Shown here: piece after piece, positions 43,947 to 53,143 of the stretch
How positions within the stretch are numbered: position 1 is the stretch's first letter
Layout of the letters: each line of letters starts with the position of its first letter
From: Kiloniellaceae bacterium
GTDB lineage: Bacteria > Pseudomonadota > Alphaproteobacteria > Kiloniellales > J153
DNA length: 64,000 nucleotides
Assembly (NCBI GenBank): GCA_021776095.1
Contig: JAJFGO010000122.1
Coordinates: 1 to 64,000 of the forward strand
Direction: 5' to 3'
Translations under genes and position numbers: made by a program
The notes under the pieces: generated by a model
The model's database searches: none
Told to the model about the DNA's origin: nothing
What the model saw: the letters and a program-made list of their open reading frames with translations, nothing else

Positions 43947-44263
43947 GTTACCTCCCGCGATCGCTCAAGCCGGCCCCTGACGAAGTCCCTCAAGACAGCC
44001 TCCGCCCCTTGTCGTTGCCGTACTCTAAAATGTCGATGATGGAACGCCTCCCCCGAAGGGCGCAGGTTATACAGCATGGTGCCGGGGGAAAAGAAGCGCC
44101 GCGTGCGGTGGAGCTTTTTTCATTGGGCGGCCCTTCCGGGCGCCAAGGCTGGGCCGGTGCATTGATGTTGTCCTGATCCCTGACGGTGGTATACGATATA
44201 CCAAATGGCTAATCCATTGTTTGGCCGGCGCCTGCACGGGCCGCTAGACCCGGGTCGGTCCGC
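43947..44263. other. 317-base divergent region between chpT and the DUF3553 gene
   Basis: No gene is seen. It contains the 7-3-7 perfect dyad at 44187-44203. GC-rich imperfect repeats lie near 44045-44090, close to chpT. No convincing -35/-10 pair was found on either strand. Confidence 0.35.
44187..44203. promoter_or_regulatory. Perfect 7-3-7 dyad, GntR-like operator
   Basis: TGGTATA-CGA-TATACCA is a perfect inverted repeat. TGGTATACCA-type cores are used by GntR/FadR-family repressors. It lies 61 bases before the DUF3553 start and 390 before the NAD-formate dehydrogenase genes. No GntR gene is in the window. Confidence 0.45.
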
Positions 44264-44443
44264 GTGAACGCGGAGTTCGCCCCGGGGCAGAGGGTGCGCC
44301 ACCCCGGGCAACCGGATTGGGGCGATGGCCAGGTGCAGTCGGCAATCGGCAATCGCGTGACCGTGAACTTCGAGAATGCCGGCAAGGTGCTAATAAATAT
44401 CGAGAAGGTGACCTTGGAGCCGATTGATGAGGCGATCGGTTGA
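44264..44443 (+). CDS. Small DUF3553 protein
   Basis: This 59-residue gene starts with GTG 44264; the frame is open only back to a stop at 44210-44212 and has no other good start. The protein shows the DUF3553 pattern: FAPGQRVRHPGQPDWGDGQV followed by AIGNRVTVNFENAGKVLI. It looks like a small beta-barrel (SH3-like) fold of unknown role, found in alphaproteobacteria. I recall it next to chpT in relatives. Between this gene and the formate dehydrogenase there are 149 bases without features. Confidence 0.7.
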   Translation: MNAEFAPGQRVRHPGQPDWGDGQVQSAIGNRVTVNFENAGKVLINIEKVTLEPIDEAIG

Positions 44444-44592
44444 CCAGTGCGTATATCCACACCCGGCAATGGGTTGAGCCGGATTTCACAGTACGTTTAG
44501 AGTGCGGGACGGCGGCGGGCCGGGCGTGAGACAATGGACCGGCGGCGATCGAAGCCGGCGGCATTAGGCGAAGAAGGGACGAAACGGTAGGC

Positions 44593-46308
44593 ATGGCGGA
44601 GGGTCTTGGACAGGGCGGCGGCCCATTGAAACGGTCGATTCATCCCGGCTCCAGCCGGCGCAAGACGACGCCCTTTCCCAAGGGCCGGCAGCTCGACCCC
44701 GACGCGCATACCGAGGTGTGTGCACTGCTGGATGGCCGCCCGCGCCAACGAGACCTGCTGATCGAGTACCTGCACTTAATTCAGGATCGTTACGGCCACC
44801 TCTCCGCCATCCATCTACAGGCCCTCGCTGCAGAGATGACTCTGCCCATGGCCGAGGTTTTCGAGGTGGCGTCGTTCTATGCTCATTTCGATATCGTCCT
44901 GGACGGCGAGGCGGCACCGCCGGAGATTACGATCCGGATTTGCGATAGCTTGACCTGTGAATTAATGGGCGCGCGCAAGCTATTGGAAAACCTTCCAGGT
45001 CACCTCGGCGATAAAGTGCGCGTCGTGCCAGCGCCTTGCATGGGCCGTTGCGATAGTGCGCCGGTTGCCGAGGTCGGCCATGGTCACGTCGACCACGCCA
45101 CGCTGGACACCTTGGCCGAGGCGGTCTTGGGCGGCCGCACCCATGCGATCATCCCGGCCTACCAGGACCTGGCGGCCTACAGGGCCGAAGGCGGCAATGG
45201 TTGCCTGAAGGACTGCCTGAGCGGCGCCCTTCCGGCGGAAACGGTGATCGAGACTTTGTCCGACTCCGGCTTGCGCGGCCTGGGCGGGGCCGGCTTCCCG
45301 ACCGGGCGTAAATGGAGCCTGGTCCGGGCCGAGCCGGGCCCCCGCTTGATGGCGGTCAACGCCGACGAGGGCGAGCCGGGCACCTTCAAGGACCGCCACT
45401 ACCTGGAGACCAAGCCGCACCAGTTCCTGGAAGGCACCCTGATCGGTGCTTGGGCCGTCGAGGCGGCGGAGGTTTACATCTATCTACGCGACGAATACCC
45501 GGCGGCGCGCGAGATCCTGTTGCGGGAAATCGCGGCCCTGGAGGACTCGGGCTTGTCGCCGCATACCAAGCTGCATCTGCGACGCGGCGCCGGCGCCTAT
45601 ATCTGCGGCGAGGAGTCGGCGATGATCGAATCGATTGAGGGCAAACGCGGCCTGCCCCGCCATCGCCCGCCCTACGTCGCCCAGGTTGGCATCTTCGGCC
45701 GACCAACCCTGGTCAACAACGTCGAGACCCTTTACTGGGTGCCGCCGATCGTAACTCAGGGCGCGGACTGGTTCGCCGCCCAGGGCACCAACGGCAGCAA
45801 GGGCCTGCGTAGCTATTCGGTGTCGGGCCGGGTCAAGAACCCGGGAGTCAAGCTGACCCCGGCCGGGGTCACCTTGCGTCAGTTAATCGACGACCACTGC
45901 GGCGGCATGGCCGAAGGCCACAGCCTCAAGGGCTATCTGCCCGGTGGTGCCTCGGGCGGAATCCTGCCCGCCAGCATGGCTGACATCCCGCTCGATTTCG
46001 GCAAGCTGGAAGAGCACGGCAGTTTCGTCGGCTCGCACGCCGTGGTCGTCCTCTCGGACCAAGACGACATAAAGGCCGTCGCGCTCAATCTCATGCGCTT
46101 TTTCGAGGACGAGAGCTGCGGCCAGTGCACGCCCTGCCGCAACGGTACGGAAAAGGCGGTCAAGCTGATGAGCATGGGGGCCTGGGACAAACCCATGCTG
46201 GAGGATCTGGCGGTGGTTATGCGCGACGCCTCGATCTGCGGCCTGGGCCAGGCCGCGCCCAACCCCTTGCTCAGCGTATTGAAGTACTTCCCGGAGGATC
46301 TGTCATGA
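44593..46308 (+). CDS. fdsB: NAD-dependent formate dehydrogenase beta subunit (NuoE-NuoF fusion)
   Basis: The 571-residue protein joins two Complex I-like parts. Residues about 30-165 are NuoE-like with four Cys for a 2Fe-2S cluster (CDSLTC and APCMGRC). Residues about 195-571 are NuoF-like, with the FMN/NADH segments GLGGAGFPTGRKW, NADEGEPGTFKDR and GAGAYICGEESA, and the 4Fe-4S motif CGQCTPCR plus a later Cys in DASICGLG. It passes electrons from FdsA to NAD+. The fused build matches the two-subunit FDH1 of Methylorubrum extorquens (beta about 570 residues). It overlaps fdsA by four bases. Confidence 0.9.
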   Translation: MAEGLGQGGGPLKRSIHPGSSRRKTTPFPKGRQLDPDAHTEVCALLDGRPRQRDLLIEYLHLIQDRYGHLSAIHLQALAAEMTLPMAEVFEVASFYAHFDIVLDGEAAPPEITIRICDSLTCELMGARKLLENLPGHLGDKVRVVPAPCMGRCDSAPVAEVGHGHVDHATLDTLAEAVLGGRTHAIIPAYQDLAAYRAEGGNGCLKDCLSGALPAETVIETLSDSGLRGLGGAGFPTGRKWSLVRAEPGPRLMAVNADEGEPGTFKDRHYLETKPHQFLEGTLIGAWAVEAAEVYIYLRDEYPAAREILLREIAALEDSGLSPHTKLHLRRGAGAYICGEESAMIESIEGKRGLPRHRPPYVAQVGIFGRPTLVNNVETLYWVPPIVTQGADWFAAQGTNGSKGLRSYSVSGRVKNPGVKLTPAGVTLRQLIDDHCGGMAEGHSLKGYLPGGASGGILPASMADIPLDFGKLEEHGSFVGSHAVVVLSDQDDIKAVALNLMRFFEDESCGQCTPCRNGTEKAVKLMSMGAWDKPMLEDLAVVMRDASICGLGQAAPNPLLSVLKYFPEDLS

Positions 46309-49070
46309 GCGGCGCGGTCAGCTTTAACCTGAACGGCCAAGAGGTCGAGGCCGCGCCCGGTGAGACCATCTGGCAGGTTGCCAAGCGCCTGGGCGTCGAG
46401 ATCCCGCACCTGTGTTACGCGCCCGAGCCCGGCTACCGACCGGACGGAAATTGCCGCGCCTGCATGGTGGAGATCGAGGGCGAGCGCGTGCTGGCCGCCT
46501 CCTGCATCCGCATGCCGAGCGCGGGCATGAAGGTGTCCAGCGCTTCGGAACGGGCCAAAAAATCGCGCGAGATGGTCTTCGAATTGCTGGTCGCCGACCA
46601 GCCGGCGCGCGAGCAGGCACACGACCCACAATCGAAATTCTGGAACTGGGCCGACGCGGTCGGTGTCGAGGATAGCCGTTTTCCTGCAGCCGAGCGCTTT
46701 GCACCGGATTCCAGCCACGCCGCCATGCGTGTCAATCTGGATGCCTGCATAAACTGCACCCTGTGCGTGCGCGCCTGCCGCGAGGTCCAGGTCAACGATG
46801 TGATCGGCATGGCCTTTCGCGGCCATGGGGCCAAGGTCGTGTTCGACTTCGACGACCCCATGGGCGAGAGCACCTGCGTCGCCTGCGGCGAATGCGTCCA
46901 GGCCTGTCCGACCGGCGCCTTGATGGAAGCCAGCTTGCTGGACAAAGCCGGCGTGCGGACCGGCTACGAGGACCGCTCGGTCGATACCGTCTGCCCCTAT
47001 TGCGGTGTCGGTTGCCAGATCAAGCTGAACATCAAGGACGATAAGATCCTCTATGTGGACGGCCGTGACGGGCCTTCGAACAGCAACCGCCTGTGCGTAA
47101 AGGGCCGGTTCGGCTTCGACTACATTTCGCACCCGCATCGCCTGACCAAGCCAATGATCCGGCGCGATGACGCGCCGAAGTCAGCCGATTGCCAGGTCGA
47201 CCCCGCAAATCCCTGGAGCCACTTCCGCGAGGCGAGTTGGGAAGAGGCGCTCGAGGCCGCTGGCAAGGGTCTGAAGAAGGTCCTGGATCGGGACGGCTCC
47301 CAAGCCATGGCGGGGTTCGGCTCGGCCAAGGGCACCAACGAAGAGGCCTATCTGTTTCAAAAGCTGGTGCGCACCGGTTTTCACACCAATAACGTCGATC
47401 ACTGCACCCGGTTGTGCCACGCCTCCTCGGTCGCGGCCTTGATGGAGGGCATCGGATCGGGCGCGGTGACCGCACCCTTCATGGCGGCCAAGGACGCCGA
47501 ATGCATCGTGGTGATCGGCGCCCGCCCAGCCCAGAACCATCCAGTCGCCGCGACGTTCCTGAAGAACGCCGCTAAGAACGGCGCCAAGCTGATCGTCATG
47601 GACCCGCGCCGCCAAGGCCTGGGACGCTATGCGACGCACATGCTGCAGTTCAAGCCAGGCCGGGACGTCGCCCTGCTGAACGCCATGATCCACACCATCA
47701 TCGAGGAAGGCCTGACCGACCGGCAGTACATCCAGGCTAACACCGAGGGCTTCGAGGAATTGAAGGAACGGATCAAGGCCTTCAGTCCGGAAAAGATGGC
47801 TGAGGTGTGCGGCATCGACGCTGCGACCATTCGCGAGGTCGCGCGCATCTACGCCACGTCACGCACCTCGATCATCTTTTGGGGCATGGGCATATCGCAG
47901 TCGGTGCATGGTACCGACAACGCACGCTGTTTGATTTCGCTGTCCTTGATCACCGGCCAGGTCGGACGGCCCGGTACCGGCCTGCACCCTCTGCGCGGTC
48001 AAAATAACGTGCAGGGCGCCTCCGACGCCGGTCTGATCCCCATGGTGTTTCCGGATTACCGCTCGGTCGAGTCGGTCGAGATCCGCAGCGAATACGAAGC
48101 CTTCTGGGGCACCGAACTCGACCCCAAGCGCGGCCTGACCGTGGTCGAGATCGTGAACGCAATCATCGCCGGCCAGATCAAGGCCATGTACATCATGGGC
48201 GAGAACCCGGCCATGTCCGACCCGGACCAGCGGCACGCCCGCGAGGCCCTGGCCAAGCTCGACCATCTGGTGGTCCAGGATATCTTCCTGACCGAAACCG
48301 CCTGGCACGCCGATGTGGTGCTGCCTGCCTCCGCCGCCGCGGAAAAGTGGGGCAGTTTCACCAACACCAACCGTCAGGTGCAGATCGGCCGGCCGGCCTT
48401 CGACCCGCCGGGCGAAGCGCGCCAGGATTGGGAACTCATCCAAGAGATCGCCCGGCAGCTCGGCCTCAATTGGAGTTATACGCACCCCAAGGACGTCTTC
48501 GCCGAGATGGCATGCATAATGCCTTCGCTCAAGAACATCACCTGGGAACGGCTGGAGCGCGAGGATTCGGTTACCTATCCCTGCGACGCGCCAGACCGGC
48601 CGGGCAACGAAATCATCTTCGGCAACGGTTTCCCGACACAGAGCGGACGCGCCCGCATCGTGCCGACCGACTTGGTGCCACCGGACGAGTTGCCGGACGA
48701 CGAATACCCCATGGTGCTAACCACCGGGCGCATGCTTGAGCACTGGCACACTGGGGCCATGACCCGGCGCTCAGAGACCCTCGATAGCCTGGAGCCGGAA
48801 GCGGTCGCCCTACTCAACCGGCACGATCTGGCGCGCCTGGCAGTGGGCCCCGGCGATAGGATTACGGTCGCGACCCGGCGCGGCGAAATTACGATCAAGG
48901 TGCGCCAGGACAACGAGGTGCCGGAAGGCATGATCTTCATCCCCTTCTGTTTCGCGGAGGCGGCGGCCAACGTGCTGACCAATCCGCAGCTCGACCCCTT
49001 TGGCAAGATCCCGGAGTTCAAGTTCTGCGCAGCGCGTGTGGAAGCCTTAGAGGCCGTGGCGGCGGAATAG
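46305..49070 (+). CDS. fdsA: NAD-dependent formate dehydrogenase alpha subunit (Mo/W-bisMGD)
   Basis: The 921-residue catalytic subunit starts at ATG 46305 inside the fdsB stop, with GGAGG upstream. A longer open frame to 46125 is only read-through of fdsB. N-terminal 2Fe-2S Cys are C37, C50, C53 and C67. Two 4Fe-4S ferredoxin motifs follow (CINCTLCVRAC and CVACGECVQAC), then the NarB/FdhF-type cluster CPYCGVGC. The metal ligand is Cys in RLCHASS, not selenocysteine. The C-terminus has the pterin-binding HWHTGAMTRR block. It oxidises formate to CO2 in the cytoplasm. FdhD is not in the window. Confidence 0.93.
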   Translation: MSGAVSFNLNGQEVEAAPGETIWQVAKRLGVEIPHLCYAPEPGYRPDGNCRACMVEIEGERVLAASCIRMPSAGMKVSSASERAKKSREMVFELLVADQPAREQAHDPQSKFWNWADAVGVEDSRFPAAERFAPDSSHAAMRVNLDACINCTLCVRACREVQVNDVIGMAFRGHGAKVVFDFDDPMGESTCVACGECVQACPTGALMEASLLDKAGVRTGYEDRSVDTVCPYCGVGCQIKLNIKDDKILYVDGRDGPSNSNRLCVKGRFGFDYISHPHRLTKPMIRRDDAPKSADCQVDPANPWSHFREASWEEALEAAGKGLKKVLDRDGSQAMAGFGSAKGTNEEAYLFQKLVRTGFHTNNVDHCTRLCHASSVAALMEGIGSGAVTAPFMAAKDAECIVVIGARPAQNHPVAATFLKNAAKNGAKLIVMDPRRQGLGRYATHMLQFKPGRDVALLNAMIHTIIEEGLTDRQYIQANTEGFEELKERIKAFSPEKMAEVCGIDAATIREVARIYATSRTSIIFWGMGISQSVHGTDNARCLISLSLITGQVGRPGTGLHPLRGQNNVQGASDAGLIPMVFPDYRSVESVEIRSEYEAFWGTELDPKRGLTVVEIVNAIIAGQIKAMYIMGENPAMSDPDQRHAREALAKLDHLVVQDIFLTETAWHADVVLPASAAAEKWGSFTNTNRQVQIGRPAFDPPGEARQDWELIQEIARQLGLNWSYTHPKDVFAEMACIMPSLKNITWERLEREDSVTYPCDAPDRPGNEIIFGNGFPTQSGRARIVPTDLVPPDELPDDEYPMVLTTGRMLEHWHTGAMTRRSETLDSLEPEAVALLNRHDLARLAVGPGDRITVATRRGEITIKVRQDNEVPEGMIFIPFCFAEAAANVLTNPQLDPFGKIPEFKFCAARVEALEAVAAE

Positions 49071-49118
49071 CGGCGGCGCAAGCGCAAAAGCCGGTGCGGG
49101 CAAAGGGGAACTAACCTC

Positions 49119-50324
49119 ATGAGCCACCGCTGGCCAGCTTGGCTATTAGTTCTGGGTTTGGCTCTGGCCCCGGCGTTGGCGATGCAGTCGCTTTGGGCGG
49201 CTCAAATTGCCCAGACGTCGGACGCCAATGGCGTTGCCCAGCAAGCCCTTTTCCAGGCTGCGCAAAGTAATGACCCGGACCTCGCCCAATTCGCCCTGAC
49301 CAAGGGCGCCGATCTGGAAACGCGCGAGGGCGACGGCCTAACGCCCCTCTTGATCGCCGCCCTGCTCGGCAATCGCAGCGTCTTGGAGGTCTTCGTGGCG
49401 GCGGGTGCGTCGTTGAACGCGCGCGAGCCGCGAAGCGGCGCCATGGCGCTGCACCTAGCTGCCTCCGAGGGCCACGACCAGGTGGTACGCAGCTTGATCG
49501 CGGCCGGTGCACCGGCGAACGCAGAACGCGAAAGCGACGGCCGCACGGCCCTGCACCTGGCCGCGCGGGCGACCCACGCCCTGGCCGTCACCGCCTTGAT
49601 CGATGCCGGTGCGGCGCTCGAGGCGCGGGCGAAGGACCGTGGCAACACCCCCATGATCGACGCGGCCTTCGGAGCCAACAATTTGGGCATCGTCGCCGAG
49701 CTGTTGGCCGCCGGCGCGGCGGTCGACGCCGCAGCGGACGACGGGACCAGTGCCTTGCTCGCGGCGGCGCGCCTGGGCAACCGAGGTATCGTGCAGATTC
49801 TCCTCTCGGCCGGAGCAGGTATCGCTCAGAGCGATGCCTATGGCCGGAACGCCCTGTTCCTAGCGGCGGAGACCGGCCACGGTCGAGTTGTCCACGATTT
49901 GCTACGTGCCGGGGCCAATCCGGAATCAACGAACCGTGACGGCCAAAGCGCCTTGGGCCGTGCCGCCCTCAGTGGCCATATCGTGACCGTGGCCGCCCTG
50001 CTCGACGCCGGCGCGTGGATCGAGCAACGCGAGGCTAACGGCCGAACGTCGCTCATCCTAGCCGCCATGGCGGGGCACGAAGCGACCCTGCGCCTTTTGA
50101 TCGAACGCGGCGCGCGGGTCAACGCGCGTGAGACCGGTTCCGGCAACACAGCGATCATGCTAGCGGCCAACCGGGGCCATATTGACGTGGTGCGCCGCCT
50201 GATCGCCTCCGGCGCGGATGTCGGCGTACGCGCCGAAGACGGCTGGACCGCCCTTCAGGCAGCTGAAATGGTTGGGGATGACGGAATCGCCGCGATCCTG
50301 CGCGCCGCCGGCGCGAAAGATTAG
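49119..50324 (+). CDS. Exported ankyrin-repeat protein
   Basis: The 401-residue protein has a Sec-type signal (LLVLGLALAPALAMQ, residues 6-20, cleaved near residues 24-27). About ten to eleven ankyrin repeats follow, each with the pattern G-x-T/A-x-L-x-x-A-x-x-x-G-H and AGA turns, for example GRTALHLAARATHALAVTAL. No catalytic domain is seen. It follows fdsA by 48 bases on the same strand, so it may be co-transcribed. It most likely acts as a protein-binding scaffold in the periplasm. A link to formate metabolism is unproven. Confidence 0.85.
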   Translation: MSHRWPAWLLVLGLALAPALAMQSLWAAQIAQTSDANGVAQQALFQAAQSNDPDLAQFALTKGADLETREGDGLTPLLIAALLGNRSVLEVFVAAGASLNAREPRSGAMALHLAASEGHDQVVRSLIAAGAPANAERESDGRTALHLAARATHALAVTALIDAGAALEARAKDRGNTPMIDAAFGANNLGIVAELLAAGAAVDAAADDGTSALLAAARLGNRGIVQILLSAGAGIAQSDAYGRNALFLAAETGHGRVVHDLLRAGANPESTNRDGQSALGRAALSGHIVTVAALLDAGAWIEQREANGRTSLILAAMAGHEATLRLLIERGARVNARETGSGNTAIMLAANRGHIDVVRRLIASGADVGVRAEDGWTALQAAEMVGDDGIAAILRAAGAKD

Positions 50325-50347
50325 GCGGCCGTTCGCTTAGGTTGCCA

Positions 50348-50470
50348 CTATTGGCGCACGTTGGCGGACGAGTAAGTGCTGGCCGAGTTCAGTTGCAGTG
50401 CGTCCAAAGCGACCCAGGCAACAATGGCGATCAAGATGGCCGCCGCCGTCCCCGCGATGAAAGACTTCAT
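50348..50470 (-). CDS. 40-residue single-helix membrane peptide
   Basis: A short gene that usual length cut-offs would miss. It starts at ATG 50470, with GGGAGGG upstream, and ends at TAG 50348. The protein begins MKSFIAGTAAAILIAIVAWV and continues with ALDALQLNSASTYSSANVRQ: one hydrophobic helix (residues 4-23) and a polar tail outside. It lies 39 bases after the WD40-cytochrome gene, on the same strand, at the end of the formate dehydrogenase cluster. It may be a small subunit or assembly factor. Codon use matches its neighbours. Confidence 0.65.
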   Translation of the reverse strand: MKSFIAGTAAAILIAIVAWVALDALQLNSASTYSSANVRQ

Positions 50471-50509
50471 GCAATCCCTCCCATTTTTAGATCCTTAGCC
50501 GGCGGCCGA

Positions 50510-51847
50510 TTAGTCCCGCAGCGCCGTGATGCGCTTCAGATAGGCGATAAGTTCCCGCCTTTCGTCTTGGCGTGGCATGCGCTGCAGTGGCATCTTGCTG
50601 CCGGGCGTGTATTCGTGCGGGCCTTCCGCGAACAAAGCATCGATCGTCGTCTCGGTCCAGATCACATCGCTATTCTTCAGGGCGTCCGAATACTTGTACC
50701 CCGAAACCGTGCCAGCGCGGCGCCCGAATATGCCGTAAAGAGTCGGCCCGGCGCGCTTGCCGCTATCGGCGGTCACCGTATGGCAAACCGCGCAACGGCG
50801 GAACAAGGCCGCGCCCCGCTCGGCGCCTTCGACCTCGGGAACCGTGGGGCCGGCTGCGACCCGGCGTTCGCCATTGTTACCGATCTCCACGCCCTGCGCC
50901 AGATCCCAGACCCGCACAACCTCGTCCGAGCCGGCCGAAAGCAAGTACCGACCGTCCGGGGTAAAGGCCAAGGACCAGACCGGCTGATCGTGCCCATAGA
51001 GCGCGCGGACGAAGGTCTGGGTCTCCAAGTTCCATAGCATGACCGTGCGGTCCGCCCCGCCGGAAGCGGCGAAACGCCCATCGCGCGAAATCGCAAGGCC
51101 GAAAATGGGATCCTCGTGACCGGCCATGGACGCGATCTCTGTGCCCTGCTCCAGATCCCAAAGGCGCACCGTCTTGTCGATCGAAACCGAGATCGCCCGG
51201 CGGCCATCCGGCATGAACGAGAGCGCGGTGACGCTGAAGTCGTGGCCGCCGAACTGCCGCAGAAGCTTGGCGTCCGAAACCTGCCACAGACGCAGACGGG
51301 AATCGTAACCGCCGGTCAGGAGCCGCCGGCCATCGGGCGAAAACGCCACCGCATTCACATTACCGGCCTTGGATTCGATCATCGCCGTCTGCGTTAAAGC
51401 GACGAGGTCCCAAAGCCGCGCGCTGCGATCCCATCCGGCGGTCGCGGCGAGACGGCCGTCGGGGGAGACGGCCACGTCGGCAACCTTTCCCTGGTGGCCC
51501 TCGAAAGTATGGAGCAAGGCCCCGGTCTCCACCTCCCAAAGGCGCAAGGTGCCGTCGTCGCCTCCCGACAACATCCGCTCGCCGCCAGGCAAGAAGGCGA
51601 CGCTGTTCACCCCGGCCGCATGCCCCTCGAATCGGCGCAAGGCTCGCTGCGTTGCGATATCCCATAGCATGACGCTGTAATCGAAACTGGCAGTGGCGGC
51701 AGTGCGGCCATCGGGCGAGACCGCCAAGCCTTTCACGAAACCACCGTGACCGGAAAGCTCCGCCCGGGGACCGGTGCTGGCAAACAAGGCGGCCGCAAGA
51801 GCCAATGCCAGGGGGACAAACTTAACGTGCTGGACCGACCGCGGCAT
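50510..51847 (-). CDS. WD40 beta-propeller fused to cytochrome c
   Basis: The 445-residue exported protein has a Sec signal (residues 8-28). WD40 repeats (about seven) fill residues 30-340, each with GH, a LW-type dipeptide and AFSPDGR-like turns. A class I cytochrome c domain occupies the last 110 residues: haem motif CAVCH and a distal Met in GSKMPL. It would carry electrons in the periplasm while docking to a partner through the propeller. It follows the cytochrome b subunit gene of the formate dehydrogenase and probably belongs to that operon. The fusion is uncommon. Confidence 0.88.
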   Translation of the reverse strand: MPRSVQHVKFVPLALALAAALFASTGPRAELSGHGGFVKGLAVSPDGRTAATASFDYSVMLWDIATQRALRRFEGHAAGVNSVAFLPGGERMLSGGDDGTLRLWEVETGALLHTFEGHQGKVADVAVSPDGRLAATAGWDRSARLWDLVALTQTAMIESKAGNVNAVAFSPDGRRLLTGGYDSRLRLWQVSDAKLLRQFGGHDFSVTALSFMPDGRRAISVSIDKTVRLWDLEQGTEIASMAGHEDPIFGLAISRDGRFAASGGADRTVMLWNLETQTFVRALYGHDQPVWSLAFTPDGRYLLSAGSDEVVRVWDLAQGVEIGNNGERRVAAGPTVPEVEGAERGAALFRRCAVCHTVTADSGKRAGPTLYGIFGRRAGTVSGYKYSDALKNSDVIWTETTIDALFAEGPHEYTPGSKMPLQRMPRQDERRELIAYLKRITALRD

Positions 51848-51974
51848 GGACTGCGCCTAAAGGATCGCGAAGCCGTTCATTGGCCACTCAGGACCGAGGC
51901 GGCGGGCGTTTGGGCCAAGTATCTTGAACACCGGATCCGCGCTCCCTTCCCATTCCCCTGCTTGAGACGCCGCG

Positions 51975-53105
51975 TTATTCGGCGGGCTGGCGTTGTCCCC
52001 CGCCACCGGCACCGCCGTCTTGATCCAGCTTCGCATACCAGAGGTTGTGATGCTCGCGCGCCCAGTTCCGATCGACCTGTCCGCTGCCCATGGCGGCGAA
52101 TGCCCCCTCCATGCCCAGGGAACCAATGTAGATGTGGGCCAAGATGATCGCGACCATCACCGCCGCAACCGCATTGTGCCAGAGTTGCGCGTATTGCATC
52201 TCCTGCAACGGCGTAAGAACCGTCGGCAGGTCAAACCCGAAAACGTTTAGGACCGAGAAGGTTGCCGCGAACACGGAGATCTGGAACGGAAACAGCAGAG
52301 AAACCCCCGAAAGCGCGAGCGAAAATCCGCCAAGCATGACGGCCCAGAAGATGATCTTCTGGCCCGCGTTGAACTTATCGGATGGCGGGTGGACGTTCCG
52401 CGCAAAAAGGCCGCCACCTTTCGACAACCAGATCAGATCGTTCTTATTCGGGATGTTATGAACAACCCAGAGCACGAACATGAGAACGATGCCGGCCATG
52501 AAGGCAAAGGATATGTAATTGTGCACATACTTGCCGAGCTGCGCGATGGTCGCGAAGACCTCCTTCCCTAGCACCGGCACCAGGATATAGCGGCCGTAGA
52601 ACAGGTTGAGGCCGGTTAGCGCGAGCAGGACGAAGGAAACCGCGGTCAGCCAGTGTGCGAATCTTTCCAGGCCGTTGAAGCGCTCGACCGTGCGACCGCT
52701 CGGCCCGGCGTCGATCTTGATCCGGCCGCGTAACGCGAAGAACAGGGCCAAGAACCCGAGCATGCCAAGCAGCGCCCAGGCGCCGTAAATCGCCACCGGC
52801 CCATTGCGCCAGGCGCGCCAGTTATCACCTTCGGACTGAATCAACACACCGGCTTGCTTGTTGGGGATCGATACATTGCCTTGCAGACCCCGGCGCACCG
52901 CGCGCCAGATTTCGGCGTCGCTCGAGGCACCGAGGGCATCGCCCGGCACCTGCCCGGCCACCGGCGCGGCCGGTTGCACATTCCGCCCTTCGGTCTGGGC
53001 CAGGGCCGGGGTGCCGGCGGCAACCGCAATCGTCAGGGCGAGCGCGGCAAGGCTTGTCTTGAAGGTTAGAGATAGGGCGCTCATCTGTCCGTTCATCCCT
53101 CTCAT
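51975..53105 (-). CDS. fdoI: Formate dehydrogenase cytochrome b subunit (gamma)
   Basis: This is the membrane anchor that takes electrons to quinone. From ATG 53105 it is 376 residues; ATGs at 53096 and 53084 are also possible, and the longer open frame to 53327 reads through the lipoprotein gene in another frame and is rejected. It has an N-terminal signal (ALALTIAVAAGTPALAQ) and a periplasmic stretch of about 100 residues. Four to five membrane helices of the FdnI/FdoI cytochrome b561 type follow, with haem histidines in RFAHWLTA and YAQLWHNAV. The N-terminal extension is longer than in E. coli FdnI (about 217 residues). Confidence 0.88.
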   Translation of the reverse strand: MRGMNGQMSALSLTFKTSLAALALTIAVAAGTPALAQTEGRNVQPAAPVAGQVPGDALGASSDAEIWRAVRRGLQGNVSIPNKQAGVLIQSEGDNWRAWRNGPVAIYGAWALLGMLGFLALFFALRGRIKIDAGPSGRTVERFNGLERFAHWLTAVSFVLLALTGLNLFYGRYILVPVLGKEVFATIAQLGKYVHNYISFAFMAGIVLMFVLWVVHNIPNKNDLIWLSKGGGLFARNVHPPSDKFNAGQKIIFWAVMLGGFSLALSGVSLLFPFQISVFAATFSVLNVFGFDLPTVLTPLQEMQYAQLWHNAVAAVMVAIILAHIYIGSLGMEGAFAAMGSGQVDRNWAREHHNLWYAKLDQDGGAGGGGQRQPAE

Positions 53106-53143
53106 CGTTCCGCGATCCAACGGCGGCATGCAGCGAAAATCAC

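Noticed and set aside
46125-46304. Longer start for fdsA
   Set aside because: These 60 codons overlap the conserved C-terminal 4Fe-4S motif of fdsB in another frame; ATG 46305 has GGAGG and sits in the fdsB stop.
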